Source: a virus
Reading direction: 5' to 3' (one strand)
Virus record (IMG/VR): IMGVR_UViG_3300049855_000221
Coordinates: 1-33,961 of that record
DNA: 33,961 nucleotides
A model generated the notes under the pieces. The model was not told where the DNA came from. It saw nothing but the letters and a program-made list of their open reading frames with translations, and did not search any database. The position numbers and the translations under genes were made by a program. The first letter of the stretch is position 1. Each line of letters opens with the position of its first letter. Shown here piece after piece: positions 25,205 to 30,988 of this stretch.

Positions 25205-25357
25205 GACGCGCTCTCTTATGTGGTCTTTCAGTCCACAAGCAAAATTTTAATTTATCTAGCCGTGCTATTTGTTAAGTCCACGGAAGCGAGGAGGCATCCA
25301 TAGGCCCGTTGTCCTCTAGTAACATTTATCGCCGTTTTGGGTTGGAGGTTCGGCGAT
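25205..25357. other. Hairpin-rich non-coding segment of the divergent region
   Basis: No ORF of useful length is present between 25030 and 25742 apart from the leader described separately. This part contains TGTGG/CCACA (25219-25223 with 25233-25237), CCGTG/CACGG (25260-25264 with 25279-25283) and a 7-bp ATCGCCG/CGGCGAT (25328-25334 with 25351-25357). AGTCCAC occurs twice. An A/T-rich tract (25144-25190) flanks it on the left. It may be a structured leader, small RNA or replication origin. Confidence 0.45.
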
Positions 25358-25401
25358 TAACTCTAATTGTCAAAGATGCTAAAAATTTTCAGGTATAAAA
25401 G

Positions 25402-25440
25402 AAAAAACCGCTTAGAGTATTTTATAACTCTTTGCGGTTT
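25402..25440 (-). terminator. Strong intrinsic terminator for leftward transcription
   Basis: Stem AAACCGC/GCGGTTT (25405-25411 with 25434-25440) with an inner AGAGT/ACTCT stem and short AT loop. On the minus strand it is followed by TTTTTTC and more T residues. It lies about 120 bases downstream of the leftward promoter, so it should stop or attenuate that transcript. Confidence 0.75.
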
Positions 25441-25517
25441 AATCTAAGGATTTCTTCCCGCAGCAGGAACGCTGTTTGCACGTTTGAACTACGGACTAAG
25501 AAAAAAGCTTTATTCAA
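25422..25517 (-). CDS. Possible 31-residue leader peptide ending inside the terminator
   Basis: A TTG start at 25517 follows AAAAGGA with 5-base spacing. The frame encodes NKAFFLVRSSNVQTAFLLRE and a basic end (ILRLNRKEL). The stop codon lies in the terminator hairpin. Leader translation into an intrinsic terminator is a known attenuation arrangement. The alternative is a non-coding small RNA or chance ORF. Confidence 0.3.
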   Translation of the reverse strand: MNKAFFLVRSSNVQTAFLLREEILRLNRKEL

Positions 25518-25565
25518 TTTTTCCTTTTATATCCAAAAAAATAAAATCAATTTTCCTACACCCAA

Positions 25566-25594
25566 AATATACCAGTAAATCCATATTGTGTCAA
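25566..25594 (-). promoter_or_regulatory. Leftward sigma70-type promoter
   Basis: On the minus strand: TTGACA (25589-25594), 17-base spacer, TATATT (25566-25571). Both boxes are at or within one base of consensus, and transcription would start near 25559. Confidence 0.75.
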
Positions 25595-25682
25595 CGTCTT
25601 TTTTAACAAAAATAAACCATAAATATTTTTAACTAAATTAAAATAAAATCTGTAAAACATAATTTACACTAAAATAAATATA

Positions 25683-25736
25683 TTATCTACTTGACATATA
25701 TTATAGGTAGTGTTATACTGTAACCGTAGTAGATAA
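25683..25736. promoter_or_regulatory. Inverted repeat bracketing the early promoter
   Basis: TTATCTACT at 25683-25691 and its exact reverse complement AGTAGATAA at 25728-25736 sit on either side of the rightward promoter. The left arm touches the -35 box and the right arm covers the transcription start. This is a plausible operator pair for a repressor. Confidence 0.5.
25691..25719 (+). promoter_or_regulatory. Rightward sigma70-type promoter for the early operon
   Basis: TTGACA (25691-25696), 17-base spacer, TATACT (25714-25719), an almost ideal promoter. It should start near 25726 and drive the plus-strand genes from 25777 onward. Confidence 0.8.
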
Positions 25737-25776
25737 CAACAATGGCAAACAAAATAAAAAATGGAGATAAAAACAA

Positions 25777-25938
25777 ATGAATAAAATATTATCAAAATCC
25801 TATAGATCAGAAGCAGTCCCACGATGGAATGAAGCCAAAGAGTGTTACGAGCTAGTCTCAAACCACGGTGAAATATTGGAATTCAACAATCTAACAGACG
25901 CATTTTATATGGCGCATAGGGGAATCTATTATGAATAA
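25777..25938 (+). CDS. 53-residue early hypothetical protein
   Basis: First credible gene after the early promoter. GGAG at 25763-25766 precedes ATG 25777. The product is MNKILSKSYRSEAVPRWNEA followed by CYELVSNHGEILEFNNLTDA and FYMAHRGIYYE; it is small and soluble. No family recognised. Early position suggests host takeover or regulation. Confidence 0.55.
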   Translation: MNKILSKSYRSEAVPRWNEAKECYELVSNHGEILEFNNLTDAFYMAHRGIYYE

Positions 25939-26083
25939 ATCACTGGAGGCATTAAAAGACGTATCAGAATCAATCGCGGACTTGTATAAAAATCATCCGC
26001 AAATAGCAGGGGAATACTTTGGAGCGGCGCTTGATATCAGAATTAAAGATATTGTCACCAAAGCCACAAAGGGGGGAAAATGA
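25931..26083 (+). CDS. 50-residue early hypothetical protein
   Basis: Overlaps the preceding gene by 8 bases and the next by 4 (ATGA). A helical, charged small protein (MNKSLEALKDVSESIADLYK). Function unknown. Coupled arrangement and lack of stops support a real gene. Confidence 0.5.
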   Translation: MNKSLEALKDVSESIADLYKNHPQIAGEYFGAALDIRIKDIVTKATKGGK

Positions 26084-26274
26084 TAAACAAAATGGATATG
26101 CTGGATGATATACGCAAAATAGTACGTTTGCCTATGAGTTTAGAACTTAAAAGCATCGCTCTGTATCAGATTAAACAAAGAGCCAAAGAAGACTTAGATG
26201 CTTTTAATTGCTCCGTGGTCTTAGGGGTTATTGATGGCGTTAAAAAACAAATACTAAATAAGGAGATTGCATAA
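26080..26274 (+). CDS. 64-residue early helical protein
   Basis: GGGGGG at 26071-26076 precedes ATG 26080. The sequence is helical (LDDIRKIVRLPMSLELKSIA, IKQRAKEDLDAF). The next gene's ribosome site (AAGGAG) lies in its last codons. No family recognised. Confidence 0.55.
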   Translation: MINKMDMLDDIRKIVRLPMSLELKSIALYQIKQRAKEDLDAFNCSVVLGVIDGVKKQILNKEIA

Positions 26275-26275
26275 T

Positions 26276-26914
26276 ATGAAATTAGAAAAAATTGAAATTA
26301 AACTGGAATTAATTGAACCTATCTTGGGTTCGTGTCCTAAAAATAAAGACGTTTATGAGTCATACATCGTTGAAAAAATGCGTAAAGACGTTGATAATGA
26401 AAAACTCGATGTTAAAGAACTTAAAAAAAGAGGAGTCGAAGAACTAGAAACAATTCAGGAAACAGAAGAAAAAGGATGGACGGGGTTCCATTGTGACTCC
26501 GAAGGCATATTCATCTATGACTATGTAATAAGAGGTATGCTTAAAAATGCCGGTAAAGCCCTTAAATATGAAACTGAAATAAAAAATTCAGCTTCAAAAA
26601 TTGACCAGTATGTGTTTGTTTTCCCCAGAGTAATACATTTTAAAAATTCCGGAAAGTTTGTTAAAGAGCCTCACGGCACATTAGAACGTCCATTGAGAGC
26701 TATGACTATGCAAGGCCCGCGAGTGACTCTTGCTAAGTCTGATATGCTCAATTCCGGAGTAACTTTGGAATTTAATATCAAACTAGTTCCAAATCCTGAT
26801 ATAACAGTTAAGAAAATTCAGGAATTGTTTGAATATGGTGAATTGTGCGGTTTAGGTCAGTTCCGCAATGGAAGCTATGGCCGCTTTGTCGTAAAGGAGT
26901 TCAATAAAGTATAG
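26276..26914 (+). CDS. RAMP-like (Cas7/Csm3-type fold) phage protein
   Basis: 212 residues from ATG 26276, preceded by AAGGAG; a TTG at 26267 is too close to that site. The N-terminus (IEIKLELIEPILGS) is a first beta strand. GIFIYDYVIRGMLKNAG resembles the G-x-[SL]-x-[KR]-G-x-[LF]-[RK] element that RAMP proteins use near their RNA-binding helix. The C-terminus CGLGQFRNGSYGRF closely matches the RAMP glycine loop (G-x-G-x-x-R-S-x-G-Y-G-R-[FV]). Proteins of this superfamily bind single-stranded RNA, several as filaments. No Cas neighbours are present. Immediately after its stop begins a G-anchored 5-base periodic array. Confidence 0.55.
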   Translation: MKLEKIEIKLELIEPILGSCPKNKDVYESYIVEKMRKDVDNEKLDVKELKKRGVEELETIQETEEKGWTGFHCDSEGIFIYDYVIRGMLKNAGKALKYETEIKNSASKIDQYVFVFPRVIHFKNSGKFVKEPHGTLERPLRAMTMQGPRVTLAKSDMLNSGVTLEFNIKLVPNPDITVKKIQELFEYGELCGLGQFRNGSYGRFVVKEFNKV

Positions 26915-27073
26915 GCACTGTGTTGTTTGGTGGTGCGCGGCAACGGTACGGTTGTGTCACGCAAAGTCGAGTTGGGAAATGTGAAGTAACGTAAAGTTCC
27001 GGCTCTGCTACGTCCGGTAAAGAAAAGTTAAGTATTTGTGAAGTGGAGATTTGTATCGTAGAGTGACGGTATA
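26915..27073 (+). repeat. Degenerate pentanucleotide array (GTNNN-type) filling the intergenic gap
   Basis: From the base after the RAMP-like gene's stop, a G stands every 5 bases: 26915, 26920, 26925, 26930, 26935, 26940, then 26946 to 27001, 27007 to 27032, and 27038 to 27068. I count 31 G-anchored units, 21 of them GT, 5 GC, 3 GA and 2 GG. Only three one-base slips occur, after 26940, 27001 and 27032. It ends just before the ribosome site of the next gene. There is no ORF and no spacer/repeat structure like a CRISPR. Confidence 0.85.
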
Positions 27074-27089
27074 AAAGGAGTTTAATTAA

Positions 27090-27212
27090 ATGAATCCTTG
27101 TGAATGTGAGTGCCTATCATGCGAAATCGGTGATCATTGCGGGTTGGAATCCTATGACTGCTTTAAACCGCAAGGGGGTGAACCCATAGAGAATTGGAAA
27201 CAAAATGACTAA
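27090..27212 (+). CDS. 40-residue cysteine-rich peptide
   Basis: AAAAGGAG at 27074-27080 precedes ATG 27090. The peptide contains CECECLSC, then Cys17 and Cys24, six Cys in all, suggesting metal binding or a compact fold. Its stop overlaps the next gene. First gene after the pentamer array. Unknown function. Confidence 0.55.
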   Translation: MNPCECECLSCEIGDHCGLESYDCFKPQGGEPIENWKQND

Positions 27213-27402
27213 AAAAGGACGTAAAAAGATTGTAGTTAAATGTAACAAATGTGTAACAATTCTGACTACTTATGAGCGTAAAAAACTAGCTCAATTATGC
27301 CGCAAATGCGCTCAAATTCGTAATTCTAAACAACGGTTTACCCTAGCTCCGCCGGAATACTACAAAAAGATAAAAAATAAGAATGATTGGAGGTTTTACT
27401 GA
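27205..27402 (+). CDS. Small zinc-ribbon protein
   Basis: 65 residues, highly basic (KKGRKKIVVK), with C-x2-C (CNKC) and C-x2-C (CRKC) pairs forming a zinc ribbon, suited to nucleic-acid binding. Overlaps the preceding gene by 8 bases. Family not named. Confidence 0.6.
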   Translation: MTKKGRKKIVVKCNKCVTILTTYERKKLAQLCRKCAQIRNSKQRFTLAPPEYYKKIKNKNDWRFY

Positions 27403-27403
27403 T

Positions 27404-27598
27404 ATGGAAAAAAATACAAGAAGTTGTGATATATGCAATGGCAGGAATGATACAAACGTGACCGAACTGTTATCTATACGCATATATGATTTTGACGTCT
27501 GCGGCATTTGCGGCCATGAAGTATGGCTATTTTTACAAAAAATAGGCGATAGATATACCAAAGTTGTAACCAGAGAAATAAAGGATGGAAAACTATGA
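27404..27598 (+). CDS. Small CxxC zinc protein
   Basis: I chose ATG 27404, 8 bases after GGAGG; the ATG at 27383 lies upstream of that site. 64 residues with CDIC and CGIC pairs, a rubredoxin- or zinc-ribbon-like knuckle pattern. Its stop overlaps the next lipoprotein start. Likely nucleic-acid or protein binding; unknown. Confidence 0.6.
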   Translation: MEKNTRSCDICNGRNDTNVTELLSIRIYDFDVCGICGHEVWLFLQKIGDRYTKVVTREIKDGKL

Positions 27599-28149
27599 AA
27601 AAATTAATATCCGTAGGCGTGATGGTGTTTCTAACTGGCTGCTCTCCGGCTCTTGCTGGATGGCGTGGCGAATTGTTTTGCGGTGTCCTGTTTTCCGGTG
27701 CCGCCGTTATGTCCTCAATGGCCGCCAACGACGCCGAAAACAAAGCAAATAGAATAGAGTACGACGCTAATAAACATCGTTCAGAGTTTGCCAGACGTTT
27801 AGACATCGCCTCCTATTATGAGGGAGCAGCATACGTTGAGCAGAAGTATAACGGACAATCAAACCTATGGGCATATTATCAGGAGCAGCATTTCCTGAAT
27901 AGCGACGCTTATCAGTATCATAACAAGCAATATTTATCATTAAATACTATGCGCAACAGTTCACTGACGGATGCAGGTATATACCGAGGGATATCTTACG
28001 GGACAGCCGTTATCGGCGCGTACTTCTTAGTTAAGTCGTGTTTTTCCGCAGCCCAAGAAGCTAAAAACAAAAAAGATAAAACGAAAAACGGAAACATAAA
28101 AGTAATTGCAAACAATCTGCAAGGATTGAGTTTTAAATATTCTTATTGA
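27595..28149 (+). CDS. Early lipoprotein, candidate superinfection-exclusion factor
   Basis: 184 residues with a signal and lipobox (FLTGCS, Cys16), then an extracytoplasmic domain and a second hydrophobic stretch near residue 130-150 (YRGISYGTAVIGAYFLVK). A lysine-rich C-terminus (KNKKDKTKNG) ends it. It is unusual to find a lipoprotein among early genes; phage lipoproteins expressed early, such as T5 Llp, block receptor use by other phages. That role is inferred from location. The start overlaps the previous gene by 4 bases. Confidence 0.55.
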   Translation: MKKLISVGVMVFLTGCSPALAGWRGELFCGVLFSGAAVMSSMAANDAENKANRIEYDANKHRSEFARRLDIASYYEGAAYVEQKYNGQSNLWAYYQEQHFLNSDAYQYHNKQYLSLNTMRNSSLTDAGIYRGISYGTAVIGAYFLVKSCFSAAQEAKNKKDKTKNGNIKVIANNLQGLSFKYSY

Positions 28150-28193
28150 TTTACCGACGATTATTTTTATTTAAAAGTTTATGATTATTTTTC

Positions 28194-28222
28194 TTGACAT
28201 TGTTAAAGCGAAAATATAGGAT
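28194..28222 (+). promoter_or_regulatory. Second rightward sigma70-type promoter
   Basis: TTGACA at 28194-28199, 17-base spacer, TAGGAT at 28217-28222. It lies in the only sizeable gap of the early region, just upstream of the gene at 28241. The -10 box is imperfect. Confidence 0.6.
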
Positions 28223-28240
28223 TGTTATATCAGAAAGTGA

Positions 28241-28477
28241 ATGAATAAAAATATGAATAACAAAATGATTTCTGCGCTAGGCGTATCTCCAGTAACAATC
28301 CCCGTAGAGGGCCGACGCGCATCGGGCGAAATTCCCGAATCATTCAACCTTTACGGGGAACAGTTTTTAGATAGCGGTGCACATCGTCCGGCAGGCATAG
28401 AGTGCACAGGGACTGGGAACTCGATAAACGTGACCTGCCGACCTTTTGCAGTTAAATTGAATGATAAAGGAGAATAA
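28241..28477 (+). CDS. 78-residue hypothetical protein
   Basis: Starts just downstream of the second early promoter, with only a weak ribosome site. Its base composition is noticeably richer in G and C than its neighbours, hinting at a different history. The sequence (VTIPVEGRRASGEIPESFNL, ECTGTGNSINVTCRP) has no recognised domain. Confidence 0.5.
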   Translation: MNKNMNNKMISALGVSPVTIPVEGRRASGEIPESFNLYGEQFLDSGAHRPAGIECTGTGNSINVTCRPFAVKLNDKGE

Positions 28478-28478
28478 A

Positions 28479-28682
28479 ATGGATAATAAAATGATAAAAG
28501 ACTTAGAGGAATTGAAATTGTTGTTGCATTATAAAAAGGAAGAAATTTACCTGCACAATGAAAAGATATTTGCGGAAATGACAAATGCTATTACTGACAT
28601 GAAGTTTCGTCTTGAAGATGAAATTGCAGAGATGATGGAAAAACTTGAAGAGCGGCAAACGAAATATGGGGAGGTTGTATAA
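28479..28682 (+). CDS. 67-residue coiled-coil protein
   Basis: ATG 28479 is chosen because AAAGGAG precedes it; the in-frame ATG at 28461 is before that site. The sequence is nearly all charged helix (DLEELKLLLHYKKEEIYLHN, FRLEDEIAEMMEKLEERQ), predicted coiled coil. Unknown partner. Confidence 0.55.
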   Translation: MDNKMIKDLEELKLLLHYKKEEIYLHNEKIFAEMTNAITDMKFRLEDEIAEMMEKLEERQTKYGEVV

Positions 28683-28683
28683 C

Positions 28684-29340
28684 ATGAGCGATAATAAAGA
28701 ATCTGATTTTAAGTTAATTGAGTTTGTTAGCATTGAACTTACTAGCAAAGGTGATAAATGGTGCGGAACTAAAACCGATGGTGGGAAGCTGTATTGGTCA
28801 ATAAAGGCAAAAGATGGGGTAACTGATAGGCCATTGCCGCCAATAGGAGTTAAATTGTCGGCTCTTACTCAAAAGGGGAAATTTTTAGAGTATTTAAACT
28901 GGTTTAAAGAAGATACTGGGACGCCGCATACGGAACCTCTACATATACCGGAGTCTTTACAAAAAGCCAAGATGGATGCACTTGCCGCTAATGTCTTTAA
29001 GCCATTGCCAGCCCTCATTAAGCAGCCTGAAAAGCCTATTTCTCTTCCCTCTAGGTATTCCGATGATGACAAACTGGCCTTTGCCAACAAACAGTTGGAA
29101 ATTAGACGCTCTTGCGCGTTAAATAATGCTACCAGTATGATATTAGCATTGTCTAATTCGTTAAAGTTTGAAAACATGGATAATACCACGATTAAGACAT
29201 TCTTAGATTCTGAACGTAAAAGGTATTATTCAGAATTTATGACTTTGTTATCTGGTGTCGTACCGCCACTAAAAGGCAATCATTCTGAAATAGATTTAGC
29301 GGAAGAAGTCGGAATCGAAGAAGAAAAAATTCCTTTTTAA
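28684..29340 (+). CDS. Probable single-stranded-DNA-binding protein with SSB-type tail
   Basis: Starts at ATG 28684 after GGGGAGG; the ATG at 28645 is inside the previous gene. 218 residues: an N-terminal domain of about 70 residues that could be an OB-fold (KGDKWCGTKTDGGKLYWSIK), a Pro/Lys linker and a helical domain. The last residues, IEEEKIPF, match the acidic D/E-D/E-D/E-x-I-P-F tip by which bacterial SSB proteins recruit replication enzymes. It may be a phage SSB or a mimic that captures host SSB partners. Confidence 0.55.
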   Translation: MSDNKESDFKLIEFVSIELTSKGDKWCGTKTDGGKLYWSIKAKDGVTDRPLPPIGVKLSALTQKGKFLEYLNWFKEDTGTPHTEPLHIPESLQKAKMDALAANVFKPLPALIKQPEKPISLPSRYSDDDKLAFANKQLEIRRSCALNNATSMILALSNSLKFENMDNTTIKTFLDSERKRYYSEFMTLLSGVVPPLKGNHSEIDLAEEVGIEEEKIPF

Positions 29341-29355
29341 TATAAGGAGAAAAAC

Positions 29356-29688
29356 ATGAAAAAAGTATTATTTTTACAGCAGGGAGACGTATTGATTAAA
29401 AGAGTTAATTCCTTACCTTCCAAAGCAATTGCTAAAAAGCCAACTCCAAAAGGGTATGTCTTGGCCGAAGGCGAACATACTGGACACGCCCATAGGATTG
29501 CCAATATTGAAACTGATATTTGTGAACTGTATGAAAAAGATGGGGTTCTATATATTAAAGCCAATAATCCGTGTAATTTAACTCATGAAGAACACAAGCA
29601 AATTACAATTCCAGAAGGCATTTGGGAAATTGGAATAGTCAAGGAGTACGATCACTTCTTAGAGGAGGCGCGTAATGTCGAGGATTGA
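29356..29688 (+). CDS. Cupin-like protein paired with the DUF6745-type gene
   Basis: 110 residues with a beta-rich pattern: QQGDVLIKRVNSLPSKA, VLAEGEHTGHAHRI, then LTHEEHKQITIPEGIWEIGI. Closely similar genes often lie directly before DUF6745 genes in bacteria and phages, and here the next gene is of that type. The H-x-G-H-A-H motif suggests a metal- or ligand-binding barrel. The biochemical role is unknown. The gene overlaps the next by 14 bases. Confidence 0.55.
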   Translation: MKKVLFLQQGDVLIKRVNSLPSKAIAKKPTPKGYVLAEGEHTGHAHRIANIETDICELYEKDGVLYIKANNPCNLTHEEHKQITIPEGIWEIGIVKEYDHFLEEARNVED

Positions 29689-30988
29689 AAATTTAACCGA
29701 CGCACAAAAAGCGCGTTTCGATGAGTTTATAGATAAATGGATGGCTATTGGCTTATCTACTAAAAAAGCAGATCGCGTTATGGCGGAAAATGGAATAGAA
29801 GAGGCATATAAAATCGCTGGTCTTAAAAAACCTAAAGTAGTTTGGACATTATCACCGCTTTCTTCTGGAATTACTAGGTATACTGTCTTTGAAATTATCA
29901 AACACGATGTTCCTTCGGTGAGAGATTCGGTGTGGGCTTCAGTGGGGGCTTCAGTGGGGGATTCGGTGAGAGCTTCAGTGGGGGATTCGGTGTGGGATTC
30001 GATATGGTCCTCGGTGAGGGATTCGGTGTGGGCTTCAGTGGGGGCCTCGGTGAGGGATTCAGTGGGGTATTCGGTGAGGGATTCGGTGGAGGCTTCGGTG
30101 AGGGATTCGGTGGAGGCTTCGGTGAGGGATTCGATATGGTCCTCGGTGAGGGATTCGGTGTGGGCTTCAGTGGGGGCCTCGGTGAGGGATTCGGTGTGGT
30201 CTTCGGTGAGGGATTCGGTGGAGGCTTCAGTGGGGGCCTCGGTGAGGGATTCAGTGGGGTCTTCGGTGAGGGATTCGGTGAGGGATTCGATATGGGATTC
30301 GGTGAGGTCTTCGGTGTGGGCTTCAGTGGGGGCCTCGGTGAGGGATTCGGTGTGGTCTTCGGTGAGGGATTCGATATGGGATTCGGCTTATGGGTCGCAC
30401 GATTCGCATTGGCTTGGGTTTTACGATTATTTAAATGATGTTGTTAAACTAGAAGCGCATACGGAAAAATTAAAAGGACTGTGGATGATAGCGCAATCCG
30501 CAAACTGGTTCCTACCACATGAGAATATTTGCTGGATTTCTGAAAGACATAATATCTGTAAGTTAAAAGAAGGAAGAATTCACGCAGACGGTGGCCCAGC
30601 GATTCAGTATCCTGACGGGTTTTCAATTTGGGCTTTAAATGGTGTTCGAGTCCCGCAATCAATAGCCGAAACGCCAGCGGAAAAGATAGATGCCAATATC
30701 ATTCTAAAAGAGCAGAACGCAGAAGTTAGGAGAGAGATTGTCCGTAAGATTGGTATTGAGCGAGTCTGTAAAAAACTTAATGCTAAATGTATTGATAAAA
30801 GCAACGATGGTGTTTATGAATTGCTAATTCTTGATTTGGGAGATGGGCGAAAACGTCCTTATTTAAAAATGTTAAACCCAAGTATAAGGTGCTATCATAT
30901 TGAGGGTGTTTCACCCGGAATAACTACTATAGATGGGGCGCTCATATGGCGAAATGGCACAAAAGAAAAACCGGCAATTTTAACTTAG
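29675..30988 (+). CDS. DUF6745-like protein with a long Ser-Val tetrapeptide repeat
   Basis: 437 residues. Residues 1-80 form a helical start (DAQKARFDEFIDKWMAIGLS). About residues 80-238 are a repeat of x-S-V-x units (RDSV, WASV, GASV, EASV, WDSI). The rest is a conserved globular domain (ANWFLPHENICWISERHNIC, GRIHADGGPAIQYPDGFSIW, ending ALIWRNGTKEKPAILT) resembling DUF6745. Function is unknown in the family. The C-terminal 16 codons are copied at the end of the next HNH gene, which starts inside this one. Confidence 0.65.
   Translation: MSRIENLTDAQKARFDEFIDKWMAIGLSTKKADRVMAENGIEEAYKIAGLKKPKVVWTLSPLSSGITRYTVFEIIKHDVPSVRDSVWASVGASVGDSVRASVGDSVWDSIWSSVRDSVWASVGASVRDSVGYSVRDSVEASVRDSVEASVRDSIWSSVRDSVWASVGASVRDSVWSSVRDSVEASVGASVRDSVGSSVRDSVRDSIWDSVRSSVWASVGASVRDSVWSSVRDSIWDSAYGSHDSHWLGFYDYLNDVVKLEAHTEKLKGLWMIAQSANWFLPHENICWISERHNICKLKEGRIHADGGPAIQYPDGFSIWALNGVRVPQSIAETPAEKIDANIILKEQNAEVRREIVRKIGIERVCKKLNAKCIDKSNDGVYELLILDLGDGRKRPYLKMLNPSIRCYHIEGVSPGITTIDGALIWRNGTKEKPAILT
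29913..30389 (+). repeat. 12-base tandem repeat coding for Ser-Val tetrads
   Basis: Nearly 40 units of a variable 12-mer resembling GGTGAGGGATTC, C-poor and G-rich on the plus strand. In the gene frame it reads x-S-V-x. A second plus-strand frame is also free of stops for 168 codons and would read Gly/Phe-rich repeats, a by-product of the 12-base period. Likely unstable in length. Confidence 0.9.
30938..30988 (+). repeat. Gene-end repeat, copy 1
   Basis: Codes for ALIWRNGTKEKPAILT and stop at the true end of the DUF6745-like gene. Twelve of 16 residues match copy 2 at 31573-31623, in the same frame position relative to a stop. Confidence 0.8.

Noticed and set aside
25250-25390. tRNA-like sequence in the hairpin region
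   Set aside because: No 7-bp acceptor stem with the right spacing, and no proper T-loop or anticodon stem could be drawn on either strand.
25742-25780. 12-residue ORF directly after the early promoter
   Set aside because: No ribosome site and very short; it ends exactly at the ATG of the 53-residue gene and is better read as leader sequence.
26915-27073. CRISPR array
   Set aside because: The unit is a 5-base degenerate phase, with no 23-50 base repeats or unique spacers and no other cas genes nearby.
29932-30438. 168-codon Gly/Phe-rich ORF
   Set aside because: It is an alternative frame of the 12-base repeat in the DUF6745-like gene and is open only because of that period. I cannot exclude translation, but nothing supports it.
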